Counted from the first letter of the stretch, positions 9,700 to 20,880 are shown. The stretch is 64,000 nucleotides of DNA from Torymus aiolomorphi (GCA_036365515.1 CM070876.1:96419300-96483299); one strand, 5' to 3'. Numbers and translations: made by a program. Notes: a model not told the origin generated them from the sequence alone.

Positions 9700-11395
9700 A
9701 TTCATAATTTAAATTTAAATTATTTCTTTACCTTTGTAAGAAGCAATGGGACTAACTATAATAAAATAAAACACCAAAAATAATATCTCAATTCCATAAT
9801 TTTAAAATTCATAAATAAGTATAAGAAACACATTTCCAAACTAAATATATGTGTATAATAATTTTATAAATAATTCATTAACTACATTACGATAACATTA
9901 AATATGTAAATAGTAAAACCGAAATCATTTTGTTAACTTTGTGATAGGCAAGGGGACTCACAATAATAAAGCACCCCGATATTATAAATTAAGTAATTAA
10001 TATTTAAGAAATTCGAATAAGTTAAAGCAAATTGCAAAACTGTTTTAAATATCTGTATAGAATATTTTTATAAATCATCTTTAACTAAATTCAAATGATA
10101 TAAAATATGTATATAAAATAAATATAAAATATGTATATAAAATAAAATTTAAGCATTCGTTATACTTGTGAGAGGCAAGGGGACTCACAATAATAAAGCC
10201 ACCCGATGCAATAAATTAAATACCTAATATTCTAAAATTCGTAAATAACTTAAAGCTAATTTCCAAACGGTATTGAATATATGTATATAATCTCAGTGGG
10301 AGGCAAGGGGACTCACAATAATAAGTCACCCCGATATAATAAATTCAAAACTAATTAAATTATATCTAATATCAAATATTTATATTTTAAATTTAAATTA
10401 TTTCTTTACCTTTTTAAGAAGCAATGGGACTAACTATAATAAATGTGAATTTATCAATTGAAGCTAATGCCCGAATATTTTTATGTTAATTAATAAATGA
10501 AGCTAATGGCTATTACGGGCAATCGATAAAGGATAAGGAAGGTACCTAACTTATCAATGATCGATTTTATTCTTTTTACGTGTGTATACTTACACATCTC
10601 TAATTATTCTAAGCTATTAGAGTAAAGCAGTCAAGGATATTAATGCACAATTATTCTAATAGCTTAGAATAATTAGAGATGTGTAAGTATACACACGTAA
10701 AAAGAATAAATCGATCATTGATAAGTTAGGTACCTTCCTTATCCTTTATCGATTGCCCGTAATAGCCATTAGCTTCATTTATTAATTAATATAATAAATG
10801 TGTATAATATTTTTATAAAAAATTCATTAACTACATTACAATGACTTTAAATATGTAAATAGTAAAACCGGAATCATTTTTTGTTAACTTTGTGAGAGGC
10901 AAGGGGACTCACAATAATAAAACACCCCGATATTATAAATTAAGTAAATTAATATTTAAAAAAATTCGAAAATACCTTAAAACGATTATTCCAAAATCTA
11001 TTGAATATACGAATAGCATATTTTCAAAAAAAGTCACCAACTAAAAGAAAATTATACAAATATGTATATATTATAAATTTAAAGTATTTCGTTATCTTTA
11101 TGAGAGGCAACGGGACACACAATAATAAAACACCCAAATAATTAGATTTATGCATACATTAAATCACTAATATTTTCAAAATTCGAATAAGTTAAAGGAA
11201 ATTGCAAAACTATTTTAAATATCCATATATAATATTTTTAGAAATATTCTTTAACTAAATTTAAATGATATAAAATATGTATATATAATAAAATTTAAGT
11301 ATTTCATTATATTTGTCAGAGACAAAGGTACTCACAATAATAAGTCACCCCGATATAATAAATTCAAAACTAATTAAATTATTCTGTAACTAAAA
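9700..11395. repeat. Tandem array with hairpin unit (GTGAG...CTCAC) and AATAATAAA tail
   Basis: A unit containing 'aggcaaggggactcacaat' followed by 'aataaagcaccccgatat' recurs at about 9741, 9947, 10173, 10301, 10419, 10896, 11104 and 11318, with AT-rich spacers of about 110-230 bp. Several copies can form a GTGAG/CTCAC stem with an 11-base loop. No coding potential. It follows the USP-like domain directly and may be the 3' non-coding part of the Helitron. Confidence 0.7.
10448..10789. mobile_element. Foldback element with ~136-bp near-perfect arms
   Basis: Arms 10486-10621 and 10655-10789 are almost perfect reverse complements (one extra T in the left arm) around a 33-base loop. Identical 13-base sequences, TATAATAAATGTG, flank 10448-10789 and look like a target duplication inside the tandem array. 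The left inner flank 10448-10485 is additional element sequence. The near identity of the arms implies recent mobility or gene conversion. Confidence 0.75.
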
Positions 11396-12779
11396 CAATT
11401 GTGAACTTATGAAATTGTATATTTTTATTCTATTATTCTTTAATATTGATTATAAAATTGTCGTTATGTTAATTTCCATTTTCCAAACACAAGGTAATTG
11501 TTAAAAAATTAGTGTTTACATTGTTGGTAATCTAAATTCTCGGTTGTTTCTAAATTCTTCATATAAATAAGAAATAAATATAAATTCGGTTGTTTCTAAA
11601 TTCTTCATATAAATAAGAAGCTTTTCATTATAAAGTATTAATATACAATATATAATTTAATAATAATCATAATAATTTATACCGCGAGTATGTAGTATGA
11701 TTAGATGACATGATTTTATCATATGTAATAATTGCGTGATAATTATTATGATTATTACTATATGTTCATTCAATTGAATAAATTGTAATACATATCTGTT
11801 AACTTTTACTTGATATATATATATCATATAAAAGTAGATATTATAACGATTATTCTATTGCATGAATACTTAACTGGCGGAGGAAGGAAATAGGTTCGGA
11901 GTTGTCTTTGCAGAGAGTATTTATTTTTAAATACTTTCTGTAATGATTGAGGAAAGGAGGAACAACTCCCGTGGTTTAGTAGGGCTACAGGCGACAGACT
12001 CCACGGATTCATCTCTATAAAGTGCATAATTTTATTATTCGACTAATTCAATAATTTTATCATGTCATAGAATTCTGAATTAGTAAAAGAAATATTTTCA
12101 TGTATTTCATGAGAGTGAATTAAAAAAAAGTCGAACGCGCTAATAGCAGTACCTCAATGGTAGCGTGGAAACTGCTAATAATTTAAATACCTACAAAAAT
12201 CCATATTTATATGTACAATTTTCATGTTAATTTTCAGTATGCAGTCACACAAAAATTTCCGATGCTTTCGTACATACAAACGCTCCGACTATATTGACTT
12301 GTCTCTACATCACGTTTCCGAATCATCTGATGATTTTCACAAAAAAAAGTAGCAGAATTACTTTTTATGGTGCACCTTCAACTTTGGGTAATATTTTAAA
12401 TCCATAATATTTTGAAAACTTTAAAATAAATTCAAACAAATTACCAAACTTTGCATTACATATATTCGTTTATTACACGTATGAATGTTTATTATAAAGT
12501 CACCAATCAAGTCAATCAATCAAGAGACTTTCCAAAAAGGTTACAACAAAAATACTGGCATGTTCTGCAAGTAAAATCCAAACTTTTTCCCAATCAATGT
12601 TCTATACAAAAAATTTTGATAATTTGAGTAAAATAAAGATAATCTTTTGAAATTTCAACCAAATATATTCATCAATGAGTATAAGTGGTTAAAACTTGAT
12701 CGCACTGTAAATTACCCTCAATAAAAAACAAAAGCGAGTGAATAACATACACGCATAGCACGTGTTTTTCCATTTTCTA
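11396..12779. other. Non-coding AT-rich region with a short tandem duplication
   Basis: A ~45-bp phrase containing 'ggttgtttctaaattcttc' is duplicated at about 11541 and 11585. A palindromic ATTATTATGATTATT-type patch lies at 11660-11765. No gene seen. Confidence 0.5.
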
Positions 12780-14042
12780 GTATAGATATATCCAAAAAAT
12801 TACGATTTGAAAAGAAGGCTAAATCAGTTTTAACCTCGAATATCTCTGAAATTCATAAACGAATTCTTTTACTCTAAAAACGCATATAATAAATAATGTA
12901 CACGCTACATCTCCGCCAAATTAAAAAAAATTAAAACAAGTTTTCTCTAGTTATCAGGCGACAAATAAAATAACTTTGTAAAATAGGAAAATTTTAAATG
13001 TCAAAAAGTAATCGTATGATCTTGATGAAAATTCACATACATAATATCTATATCCCATACAAAATTGTCTAGAAATCTGTAACTGATTCATAGAACCGTT
13101 CTCGAGAAATTACGATTTAAAAAAAAGTTTAAAAAATTTTAACCTCAAATATCTCTGAAATTTATGGACCAATTATTTTGCCCAAAGAACTCGACCAAGA
13201 GCTATCCAAAATCTACCTCCGCAAGGAATTTTGAAGAAATTACGACAATTTTTCCTCTGGAATCGTTGAACATACAAAACTCATTTTTATCATTTTTCAT
13301 GTTTTACGTTTATGTTAATAACCAAAGAACCGTGATAGCTAGAAACTTTCTTTTTTTAGAAAATATAGGTATTTTAATTCTCTTTTAAATGCTACCTATT
13401 CCATTCTGATACATACAGCCGTTCTCGAGAAATTACGATTCGAAAAAGAGGTTACAAAAATTTTAACCTAAAAAATCTCTGAAATTTATGAACCAATCAT
13501 CTATCCCAAAGAAAGGTGCAGGTGGAAACCAAAAATCTACCTCTACAAGGAATTCTGAAGCGATTAACACAATTTTACTCCTGCAAATTGTCGCCACTTA
13601 AAACACGTTTTTTTCATTTTTTAATTTTTTTCTCAAAAACTAACCAACAGAATGGATTCAATTTTATACAGATTATAGCTATTCATAATCTCCATTATCA
13701 TGATTTTTCTCAAAAAAATTGGCCATTTAGTTTAGGAGTTATAAGAATTTAAAAAAAAAACACGTTTTTGTTAATAACAAAATAACCGTGAAAGCTAGAG
13801 AATTTTTTTTAAATATAGGTTTTTTTATGCTCTTTCGAACGCTATCCATCCGATTATAAAATTTAAATCCAATCATTAAAAAAAATCAAAAATAAATTTT
13901 TCGAAAATGAAAAATTCGACATAAAACAAAAACGAATCAGTTAGTCGTACAAAATTATTTTTTTTCCGAATTCGGAACCAAAAAACAAAAAAATGAGACC
14001 CGTCCGGTTAAAATCGACCGCGTAGATCCGAAAATAAAGCGG

Positions 14043-14131
<89 letters not shown>

Positions 14132-14160
14132 ACACACACATACACACACACGCATCCATA
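12780..14160. repeat. Right copy of the long inverted repeat, with internal sub-repeats and (CA)n
   Basis: Reverse complement partner of 925-1970 (clearest 12990-14040), ending in a (CA)n tract at about 14044-14155. A sub-repeat with 'aaattacgatt...ttttaacct...atctctgaaatt' recurs near 12800, 13110 and 13430. It abuts the protease gene of the Polinton at 14249, so it may be that element's terminal repeat. Short ORFs here are chance products of the repeat. Confidence 0.6.
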
Positions 14161-14248
14161 CAGACATTTTCTAAAATCATGTGACACAAACTTCTAACAC
14201 CTTTATTCACGTTTCTAGAGCAATTTAAAGAAAAATAAAATTTTACTA

Positions 14249-14815
14249 TTACAAAGCTTCCTCTATGAGGAAGCAATATAATTTTGCGTTACATGTTTGA
14301 TTACCCTGCCCAGTTCCCAATGAAGTGTCTCTTGGAAGAAAACGATTTCTGTAAGGATTCGCCTTTCTGGCTCGCTTTTGTAAAATAACTTTATAAAATT
14401 TAGTAGCTATGTTATCGTTTTTGTATGTATTGTATGAAAAGATGCGACAAAACGCGCGTAAAGAACTACCACTACACATATGATGCAAAAACATAATGCA
14501 ATATTCACCGCACACTTTTGAATCAAAACTTTGTAATAGTTTCTTGTTCCACTGGAAATGCACGCAGTTTCTTCGTAGGCGATCAAGATGGTGTGGTGAG
14601 GTGGGAGCGAGCCCGTAACTGTCGAAATATACTCCGTACCCATTTTTGTCTATGTAAATGGAAACCCAATGCGATCCTGGTTTATTTGCTGTATCTAGAT
14701 TGGCCACAATAGCCACAGGCGGACTTAAAATTTTTGGAATGTGATCAGCAGCATACACACTTATTGTATTCGCCCTTAGCGCACGTATTGCATGCATTAT
14801 TGTCCTTGTGTTCAT
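14249..14815 (-). CDS. Polinton cysteine protease (adenain-like)
   Basis: Predicted to process capsid proteins. The catalytic set of adenovirus-type proteases is in order: His49 in GSHWVSI, Asp65 in VYFDSYG, Gln95, and Cys102 in VCGEYC. At 188 codons, with the core in the first ~125 residues, it is close to normal Polinton length. The Met at 14815 precedes a segment typical of these protease N-termini, so I chose it. The gene overlaps the upstream ORF by about 70 bases in another frame. It has no internal stop and is the best-preserved Polinton gene here. The last ~50 residues are arginine-rich. Confidence 0.85.
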   Translation of the reverse strand: MNTRTIMHAIRALRANTISVYAADHIPKILSPPVAIVANLDTANKPGSHWVSIYIDKNGYGVYFDSYGLAPTSPHHLDRLRRNCVHFQWNKKLLQSFDSKVCGEYCIMFLHHMCSGSSLRAFCRIFSYNTYKNDNIATKFYKVILQKRARKANPYRNRFLPRDTSLGTGQGNQTCNAKLYCFLIEEAL

Positions 14816-15542
14816 CTTGTAATTGATTCTCCGTGAATATATTTGTATTTATAGACTTTTCGCTGGGAACGTTCTCAGTGAATACGATGTTACAGTCGTC
14901 GTCATCGTCGTCGTTGTCGTCGTCGTCGTTGTTTGCTTTTACAGCGTGTATGGTGCTGTCTTCATCATCTCCATCGGTTACATCTACTCCTCCAGGTTCA
15001 CCAAAGCGAAAAGACTTTCTGCGTTCGTTACGATACTTGCAAAGAGCTGCGTAAAATCTTTCGATTTGTATGGTTTCATTTACTTCGCGCCACTCTTCAG
15101 GAAGTATACTGTACATCCATGTTCTTATTATGTTTGCTTTGAAAAGCGCACAAAAGTCTTTCTTATTTTCTATATGTTTTTCGATATGACTTGCACACAC
15201 TTAGGAATTCGGAAACAGTCCTTCTAATTTACTAAACGATGGCGACCTCCACTCTGCGAGATCTATAACGCAACGTCCAAGCACGTTCTCGAGATATCTT
15301 CGTTTTTGATCCCCGCGCACGTAGATATTTCTCGCCTTCTTGACAACTTTGTAGAGATGATGGCGCAAGCGTCGCAATGATACGTCACCTTCGAACCACT
15401 GTGTTTCGTGTACGTGAACTGTGCAATAGCTATTTGTCGTCTTTATGTCTGGTGGCAAACGCAAAAAATTACAAGGTGGACCTACTATCCAATGACCAAC
15501 TATGAGCTCTTGCAATGCGATCACAGCCACTTCCTTTGGCAA
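14745..15542 (-). pseudogene. Polinton-associated protein of unknown function, one in-frame stop
   Basis: Two co-linear ORFs (15542-15201 and 15200-14745) are in the same frame and separated by a single TAA at 15201-15203. The first has 'NIYVRGDQKRRYLENVLGR', a segment I associate with a conserved Polinton protein of unknown role. The second has Cys/His spacing 'CASHIEKH...DFCALFKANIIRTW', then a long acidic Asp tract encoded by a (GTC)n-like repeat (about 14890-14935), and a Cys-rich tail. The placement next to the protease fits a Polinton gene. Function unknown. Confidence 0.6.
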
Positions 15543-15849
15543 AAAATTTCAGTTAACTTCGCGAAAACCTTGTACGTCGACAGCGAAATCCATGATTTAA
15601 GGAGCGAGCGCGAGAGTGTATCGCTATGAAAAAGAGCGAATGACAACTGATCCTCACGCGTAGGCATTTCATTTCTGATATACGCTTATCCCCATTACTC
15701 TTGTTTCTCCTTCTTCTTATATTTACGCGCTAAAATCCGATAGGATTTGCCTGCTCGAATCGACTTCCAGCACGTTATCGTATTCTGCGTAAATGATGCA
15801 ATTTATGGTACTAGTGAGAGCGCCCTCGAATCGTACTTCCACACGCACG
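15543..15849. other. Polinton intergenic spacer
   Basis: No supported ORF. It separates the unknown protein gene from the C-terminal end of the capsid gene. Confidence 0.4.
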
Positions 15850-17253
15850 CTACCCGATCGCATGAGGTTTCAGTCTGTAGCACAATGAGCTGATATCTGG
15901 TGTTAAATCAAATGTTGTCAGAAAATTTCCTCGCGCGTAATTGTGACGATTGATGCCGTTGCCTTCGTTGAGAAAATGTATACCTGTAGCCGAAAACAGC
16001 GTGTGGTAATCATCTATGTAGAGACCACTGTTGCCGGTAAAGCGAGGTTGTAACGGTTTGCTGGGAATTTGAACTCCGTTGACGTACAAAGAAAGATAAT
16101 TTATCGAAAAGTGTTGAAAATTGAACGGGTTGAATTTACGATTTCCATTAAACGCTTTGTTGTCGATGAAACCTATAATTATTCTTTTAGGCAGCTGCCC
16201 GAGGATGACGTTGTCGAGAGTGTCCCCGAGAATTCCAGTGTGAAGCGTGAAAGACTTAACTTCGACACGTGTAATCGGATACTTGGCTGTATCTTTAGCT
16301 AAGCCATTGGCATGCCCAAGTAAAATACCGGGACTTATCTTTACTCTGCGTATGATGAGACTGGCTTCTTTGATTTTGACACGGAATTTACCATCATCCG
16401 ACACATCCATAAAGCAAAATGCATTTTTGCTTCGTACGAGGCGTACTCTCATCTCCACTCCGTTGATAAGCATTTTATCTTGACTAAATACGTCGCAATG
16501 CAAATGACCAATCATATCGACAGTTTTCCCTCCACGTATGTAATGTTGACGATATAGGGCACCTTTGTTAGCGGTAGCATTTTCTATAAGAATATTCGGA
16601 GCAGCTTCAAAGTTGTCAAACGTATCATCGTACCAAAGTGCTGTACTTAAATGCGATTCTTTAGTAGCCGGAGAATAATTCAACAACGATTCAAAATCGT
16701 TCTGAAAATAAAGAGACAAATAACTCAGAAACTGAGAAACGCAAACAACCCAGAAGAAATGCGAAAACAACAGAAAACAGAGAAAAATACAGGTCTATCA
16801 GAAGAATCCAAGTTACAAGGCAATTAGAGGATACAAGCCTAAAATTAATAGACCAAGAACCAACACATAATTCAGAAAGAAGGTGAGATAAGCTCTATAG
16901 GGGTAGGCATTGCTGGGAGGTGAAACGAGCTTTTGATTAAAAAAAACGTCGACTTGATTAAATAGCGAATGAAGAAACTTGTCAACTGGTGCGACTTTGG
17001 CGTTTTCCGCTTCGCCTTCTATTGGTTCAACCGTTGCTTGAATGCAAAGCATCGTGTGCACAAGGTCTATGTAATATTCACTACCACTCGGCACCACAAA
17101 CTCTATGGGAGCATCTCCTTCGTCGCTGAGCGATGACACGGGCTTGTAGTTTAAGAAACTGCTACTCTCTATAGAAGTTTGAGTCGCCGGTAGAGAAATA
17201 ATGTCTAACTCACTGGACATACATTCTGTCGAGTGTGAATGTAAGAACGCCAT
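15850..17253 (-). pseudogene. Polinton major capsid protein (double jelly-roll type), interrupted
   Basis: The N-terminal part (17253-16813) starts 'MAFLHSHSTECMSSELDI' and runs to the conserved 'NAYPYRAY' segment. The C-terminal part (about 16700-15850) resumes at 'LLNYSPATKESHL' and carries 'GKTVDMIGHLHCDVF', 'KISPGILLGHANGL' and 'LSLYVNGVQIPS', all familiar from Polinton capsid proteins. Between them (about 16700-16880) lie roughly 170 bases with no capsid match, which break the frame. On the coding strand this tract is pyrimidine-rich and ends TTTTCAG just before the resumed coding, so an intron-like or inserted sequence is possible. Total length without the interruption is about 400 codons. 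Confidence 0.8.
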
Positions 17254-17258
17254 TTTTT

Positions 17259-17669
17259 CTATTTCGGGCCGAAGATGTCGTTAATATTTCTAAAAGTGGG
17301 CTTCTTCCTCTTCTTGTTGACTCTGCCGCCTTTTCTTGTAGTTGTTCGACCCTTCTTCTTCTTCTTTTTTTTCTCGGTGATGCGAATTAATCCGCTTGTC
17401 TTCCTCAACTGACGTTTTCGTCTGTGAGCAGGCGTCTTATAACCCGAGCCTTTCATCATCTCAGATATATTTTCGGCTGCTTTTCTCTTCAAGTTTTTTC
17501 TAGGTTCTTTGGCTCTGACTTTCACTGCTTCTTTGAAATTGACACCGTTATTCGCCACGTCATCGAAAATATTTAACCCCGCTCGTATGGTTTCTTTTCC
17601 TACAGCTTTTGCTCCACTGGAGATGTAAGGCAGCATTTTTCGAAACAGGCCGCCTAACCATGCTCCCAC
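17259..17669 (-). CDS. Small basic Polinton virion-type protein
   Basis: 136 codons. The N-terminal 'GAWLGGLFRKMLPYISSGAK' is an amphipathic, Gly-rich helix-forming segment. It is followed by 'FDDVANNGVNFKEAVK' and a C-terminal half dominated by Lys and Arg (poly-K run). In Polintons a short protein of this make-up lies beside the capsid genes and is compared with adenovirus membrane-active or core proteins; that role is inferred. It ends 6 bases before the capsid start. The frame is intact. Confidence 0.7.
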   Translation of the reverse strand: MGAWLGGLFRKMLPYISSGAKAVGKETIRAGLNIFDDVANNGVNFKEAVKVRAKEPRKNLKRKAAENISEMMKGSGYKTPAHRRKRQLRKTSGLIRITEKKKKKKKGRTTTRKGGRVNKKRKKPTFRNINDIFGPK

Positions 17670-17977
17670 TCCTCGGCCTCTTTGATAAGTAGAGTCAGCG
17701 AAAACTCTCCTATCACCATCACCACCACCGACTTGCTCGTCGTCGTAGCATTAAATGTAGTAACTCATATTGGCTATAATTGTTTAGCGGTTGCGTTTGA
17801 AATGTAGCGTAACCGTCAACGTACCATACCCAAATGGTATAGGATGGCCGTGCTGATCTCTTATATCTATAACTATATTGTGGAAAGTATGATAAAGTAA
17901 CGGTATGTAATGTATCGGAGCAAAACGCTGCACGTAGTTACAACCAAATTTGTAATTTGGATCTGTGACTGAAACTA

Positions 17978-19227
17978 CGAGGGTCATTTGACAAGTACCT
18001 AGCCTCACCTCCAGATGGTGCCACTATCGCACCAGAAATACACTACAGTGCAGTATCTTCCTGTAAACGGTTACAGACGAAATTTCAGCCGGATCGGAGT
18101 TGTAGTTTATTTTTGAGAGCGTGTGAAAGCAAATGTGTCCGTTGATTTTTGAAAAAATGGAGAAAGAACAATATCGGTCGGTGATTCGATTCTTGTTTTT
18201 GGAAGGGAAATCGCGCAGTGAAATTAAAGAACGCTTGGATGCAGTGTATGGGGATACTTCTCCTTCGATGGCGACCGTTAAATTTTGGTATAACGAGTTT
18301 CAACGTGGTCGTACGTCGGTTTTTGATGATCCACGCCCAGGTGCTCCGAAAACAGCCACTACGGAGGAGAACGTGACAAAAATACACGATATCGTTTTGT
18401 CAGACCGCCGATTAAAGGTGCACGAGATAGCTGCGATAGTAGGCATCTCAGAAGAATGCATGTGGCATATCCTACATGAGATTTTAGGCATGAAGAAGCT
18501 GTCAGCAAGGTGGGTGCCGCGTTTGCTGACTGCAGACAACAAGCGCATCCGTGTGACCAGTTCAGATCAGTGTTTGGAGCTGTTTAATCGCAATCCAAAA
18601 GAGTTTTTGCGTCGTTACGTGACCGTCGACGAAACATGGATTCACTACTACACTCCAGAGACCAAGGAGCAGTCAAAACAGTGGACCTTACCCGGTGAAC
18701 CTGCTCCGAAGAAGGTGAAGACGGTCCCGTCGGCCGGAAAGGTGATGGCCACTGTTTTCTGGGATTCTCAAGGTGTAATTTTTATTGACTATCTGGAGAA
18801 GGGCAAAACGGTCACAGGACAGTACTACGCCGAACTATTGAGCTGATTTGACGCCGTGTTAGAAGAAAAACGGCCCCATTTGTCTAAAAAGAAAGTGCTT
18901 TTCCACCACGATAATGCACCGGCTCACACTTCTGCACTCGCCACGGCTAAATTGGTCGAATTACGCTACGAACTTTTTTTTGTTTCCGAACCTAAAAAAT
19001 TCGCTCGCCGGGAAGAGATTCCACTCCAATAACGAAATAATCGCCGCCACGGAGGCCTATTTTGCAACCCAAGAGAAAACATTTTTTTCAACGGGGTTAA
19101 AAAAATTGGAACACCGCTGGACCAAGTGTATTCAACTAAAAGGAGACTACATTGAAAAATAAATTTTATTTTTTGTAAAATTTTGGTGTTTTCATTTGTA
19201 GGCTAGGTACTTATCAAATGACCCTCG
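17978..19227 (+). mobile_element. mariner transposon with TA target duplication, inactive
   Basis: Terminal inverted repeats of about 28 bp (left CGAGGGTCATTTGACAAGTA..., right ending ...TCAAATGACCCTCG) are flanked by TA at 17976-17977 and 19228-19229. The 1,250-bp length is normal for mariner. It lies inside the Polinton penton-like gene in opposite orientation to it. Confidence 0.92.
18133..19162 (+). pseudogene. mariner transposase, nonsense mutation and loss of third catalytic Asp
   Basis: The N-terminal paired helix-turn-helix (about 10-110) and 'ARWVPRLL' signature are intact. First catalytic Asp is in 'TVDETWIHYY'. An in-frame TGA at 18844-18846 follows 'AELLS'. The frame then continues through 'HHDNAPAHTS' with the second Asp. 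A short deletion near 18983-18990 joins 'LVELRYEL' to 'FLFPNLKN', removing the 'YSPDLAPSD' block that holds the third Asp of the D,D34D triad, and shifting the frame relative to the separate ORF at 18914-19162. The copy cannot be catalytically active. Confidence 0.9.
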
Positions 19228-19847
19228 TATACGTAGAAGAGATGCTTGAGTGTCGCCAACTGTGTATGATTCGCAAATGTCCGTGTAAACATACATTTGA
19301 TCAGGGATAGCACGAGACAATGAAGCGGGTCTAACACCCTCAATGACTCTGACGCCCTCGTTAACGGTCGTGAATATTCCTTTGGTCACGAAATTTTCAA
19401 TACCAAAAATACGACAAAATTTTATCATTGAATTCCGTCACGTGGAACTCTTCAGAATGGCATGTTCGCTTTATCGCGTAATATCCTAAGCGGTTTTTCA
19501 TAGGTTCCAGTACTTGATGTTGATATACGTCGTTCGATCTATTTATCTCGGCAGCTAGCTATTCTATTGTTTTATAAATATCGTCGGGAAAGTGGCAAAC
19601 GTCTTTGCATACTACCTTAGTCCTGTCGTAGGAACAAAAGGAATAAGAAGCTCCAGAATTTTGTACGTGGTTTATAGTACAAGGCACGTAAATTTCAGCT
19701 AGACCTACGAGCCATTCACCGTGCAGCCTAATCTCGCGCTGTAAATGCGTGGTGAAGCAAGTTGTTGTATTATCGCTGAAATACGTCATACTACTGTTAG
19801 TCGGTAACACCATGTAAAATTCATCTTGGTTCTCCATTTTTTTTTTC

Positions 19848-20880
19848 AGATTCTATCGAGATCGCTCGCCTTTATCCAAGAGTTGAATTTGACAGGGTAT
19901 CCTAACCACTTGACTAGTAGTTGCTTATTTGCTCCTCGTCCACGCGTACGAACTATGCGCTCCACTTTAAATGTTTGATGGTTTGTGATGCGTTCTCAGC
20001 CAACCAATACAAGTTCTTCCGTGTAAAAGAATCCGTCGATAATTTCACCGTTTAAGTCTTCGAGAACGTACGTGAAGATATTCTGTCGTCGCGACACCCT
20101 TTTTATCTTGAACACTTCCTCGCTGAAATTTTTTTCATAACCGCGCTCGAAGGTATTTTTAGTCCGACTGATTCGAACGAAGTCGCCCACCTTGAATTTA
20201 GGTATCGCTTGGTGGGCCCACTTCGGCCGTTTCTCTGCACCGCGCTTTGTCGAAGAGCACGCTTTTGCAAATTTTCACGGGCTTTTGCTGCGTTGTACAG
20301 ATTTACCTTATATGGTTTCATTTTTGTTCCACTATGCAATGTGTGGTTGTAAGCGTATATAATTTTTTGTACTACGTCGACATACCTTTTTGTATTTTTG
20401 TGCGAGAAATAGCGCCACATACGCTCTCTTATTGTTCTGTTGAGTCTCTCGACTACAGCCGCTTTGATATCGGGATTTCGCGCTACTCTAAATTGTATGT
20501 CATATTTTTTGAGAAGGCTTTGAAAAGCTGAGCCGACAAATTCTTTGCCACGCTCGGATTGTAAACACACCGGTACTCGCGGGCTCGCTCTGTCTAGAAT
20601 TTTTTCGAACGCGCCGGCAACGTTGCGCGCTGTTTTGTCGCGCAATGGTTCGATCCACGCTTACTTGCTGAGCACATCCACAACAACGAGACTATAGCAG
20701 AAGCCATCGTTATAGTCTTTTATCGAGGTTAACTGTAGTAAATCACACTCCCACAGGTCGTCCACGTTCGTGACGTTGTAGCGCAATCTCGGAAATTTTC
20801 GTTTTATAGGATGATGAAGCGTGTAAGCGTCTTGGTTACTAAGCCATGCGTATATTTTAGCCTTCTCATTGGATTTACCT
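19848..20880 (-). pseudogene. Polinton integrase (DDE, with C-terminal chromodomain)
   Basis: Reading from 20880: 'WLSNQDAYTLHHPIKRKFPR' and 'DDLWECDLLQL' (first Asp), an in-frame TAA at about 20663 after 'VVVDVLSK', then 'CLQSERGKEFVG' and 'NPDIKAAVVERLNRTIRERM' (Glu). In Polinton integrases the second catalytic residue is the Asp of a SDKGKEF-like motif; here GAG encodes Glu. A frameshift near 20200 separates the core from the SH3-like segment 'GDFVRISRTK...FKIKRVSRR' (20190-19996). After another break comes a chromodomain-like tail 'LLVKWLGYPVKFNSWIKASD' ending about 19848. Integrates element DNA; defective here. Confidence 0.85.

Larger units (their letters stand above)
17784..19837 (-). 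pseudogene. Polinton minor capsid (penton-like) protein, split by a mariner
   Basis: The N-terminal part (19837-19559) reads 'FYMVLPTNSSMTYFSDNTTT' and 'LAEIYVPCTINHV', the conserved start of the Polinton penton-like protein. The middle (19428-19230) and C-terminal part (17975-17784; 'NIVIDIRDQHGHPIPF', 'LTVTLHFKR') follow after a frameshift zone at 19430-19560. A 1,250-bp mariner (17978-19227) flanked by TA sits between the last two pieces. The coding sense runs into both ends of the mariner, so the insertion hit an existing gene. The protein is expected to form the vertex or minor capsid component. Confidence 0.8.

Noticed and set aside
9700..11395. Regular repeats considered as a CRISPR array
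   Set aside because: Units are degenerate, spacing varies from about 110 to 230 bp, spacers are related to each other, and the genome is eukaryotic.
12140..12185. tRNA-like phrase 'ctcaatggtagcgtgg'
   Set aside because: Resembles a D-arm but no T-arm, anticodon arm or acceptor pairing follows.
13164..13752. ORFs of 74-78 codons
   Set aside because: Generated by the tandem sub-repeats of the right inverted repeat; peptide content repeats with the DNA unit.
13941..14276. ORFs of alternating Cys-Val across 14044-14155
   Set aside because: Pure translation of a (CA)n/(GT)n microsatellite.
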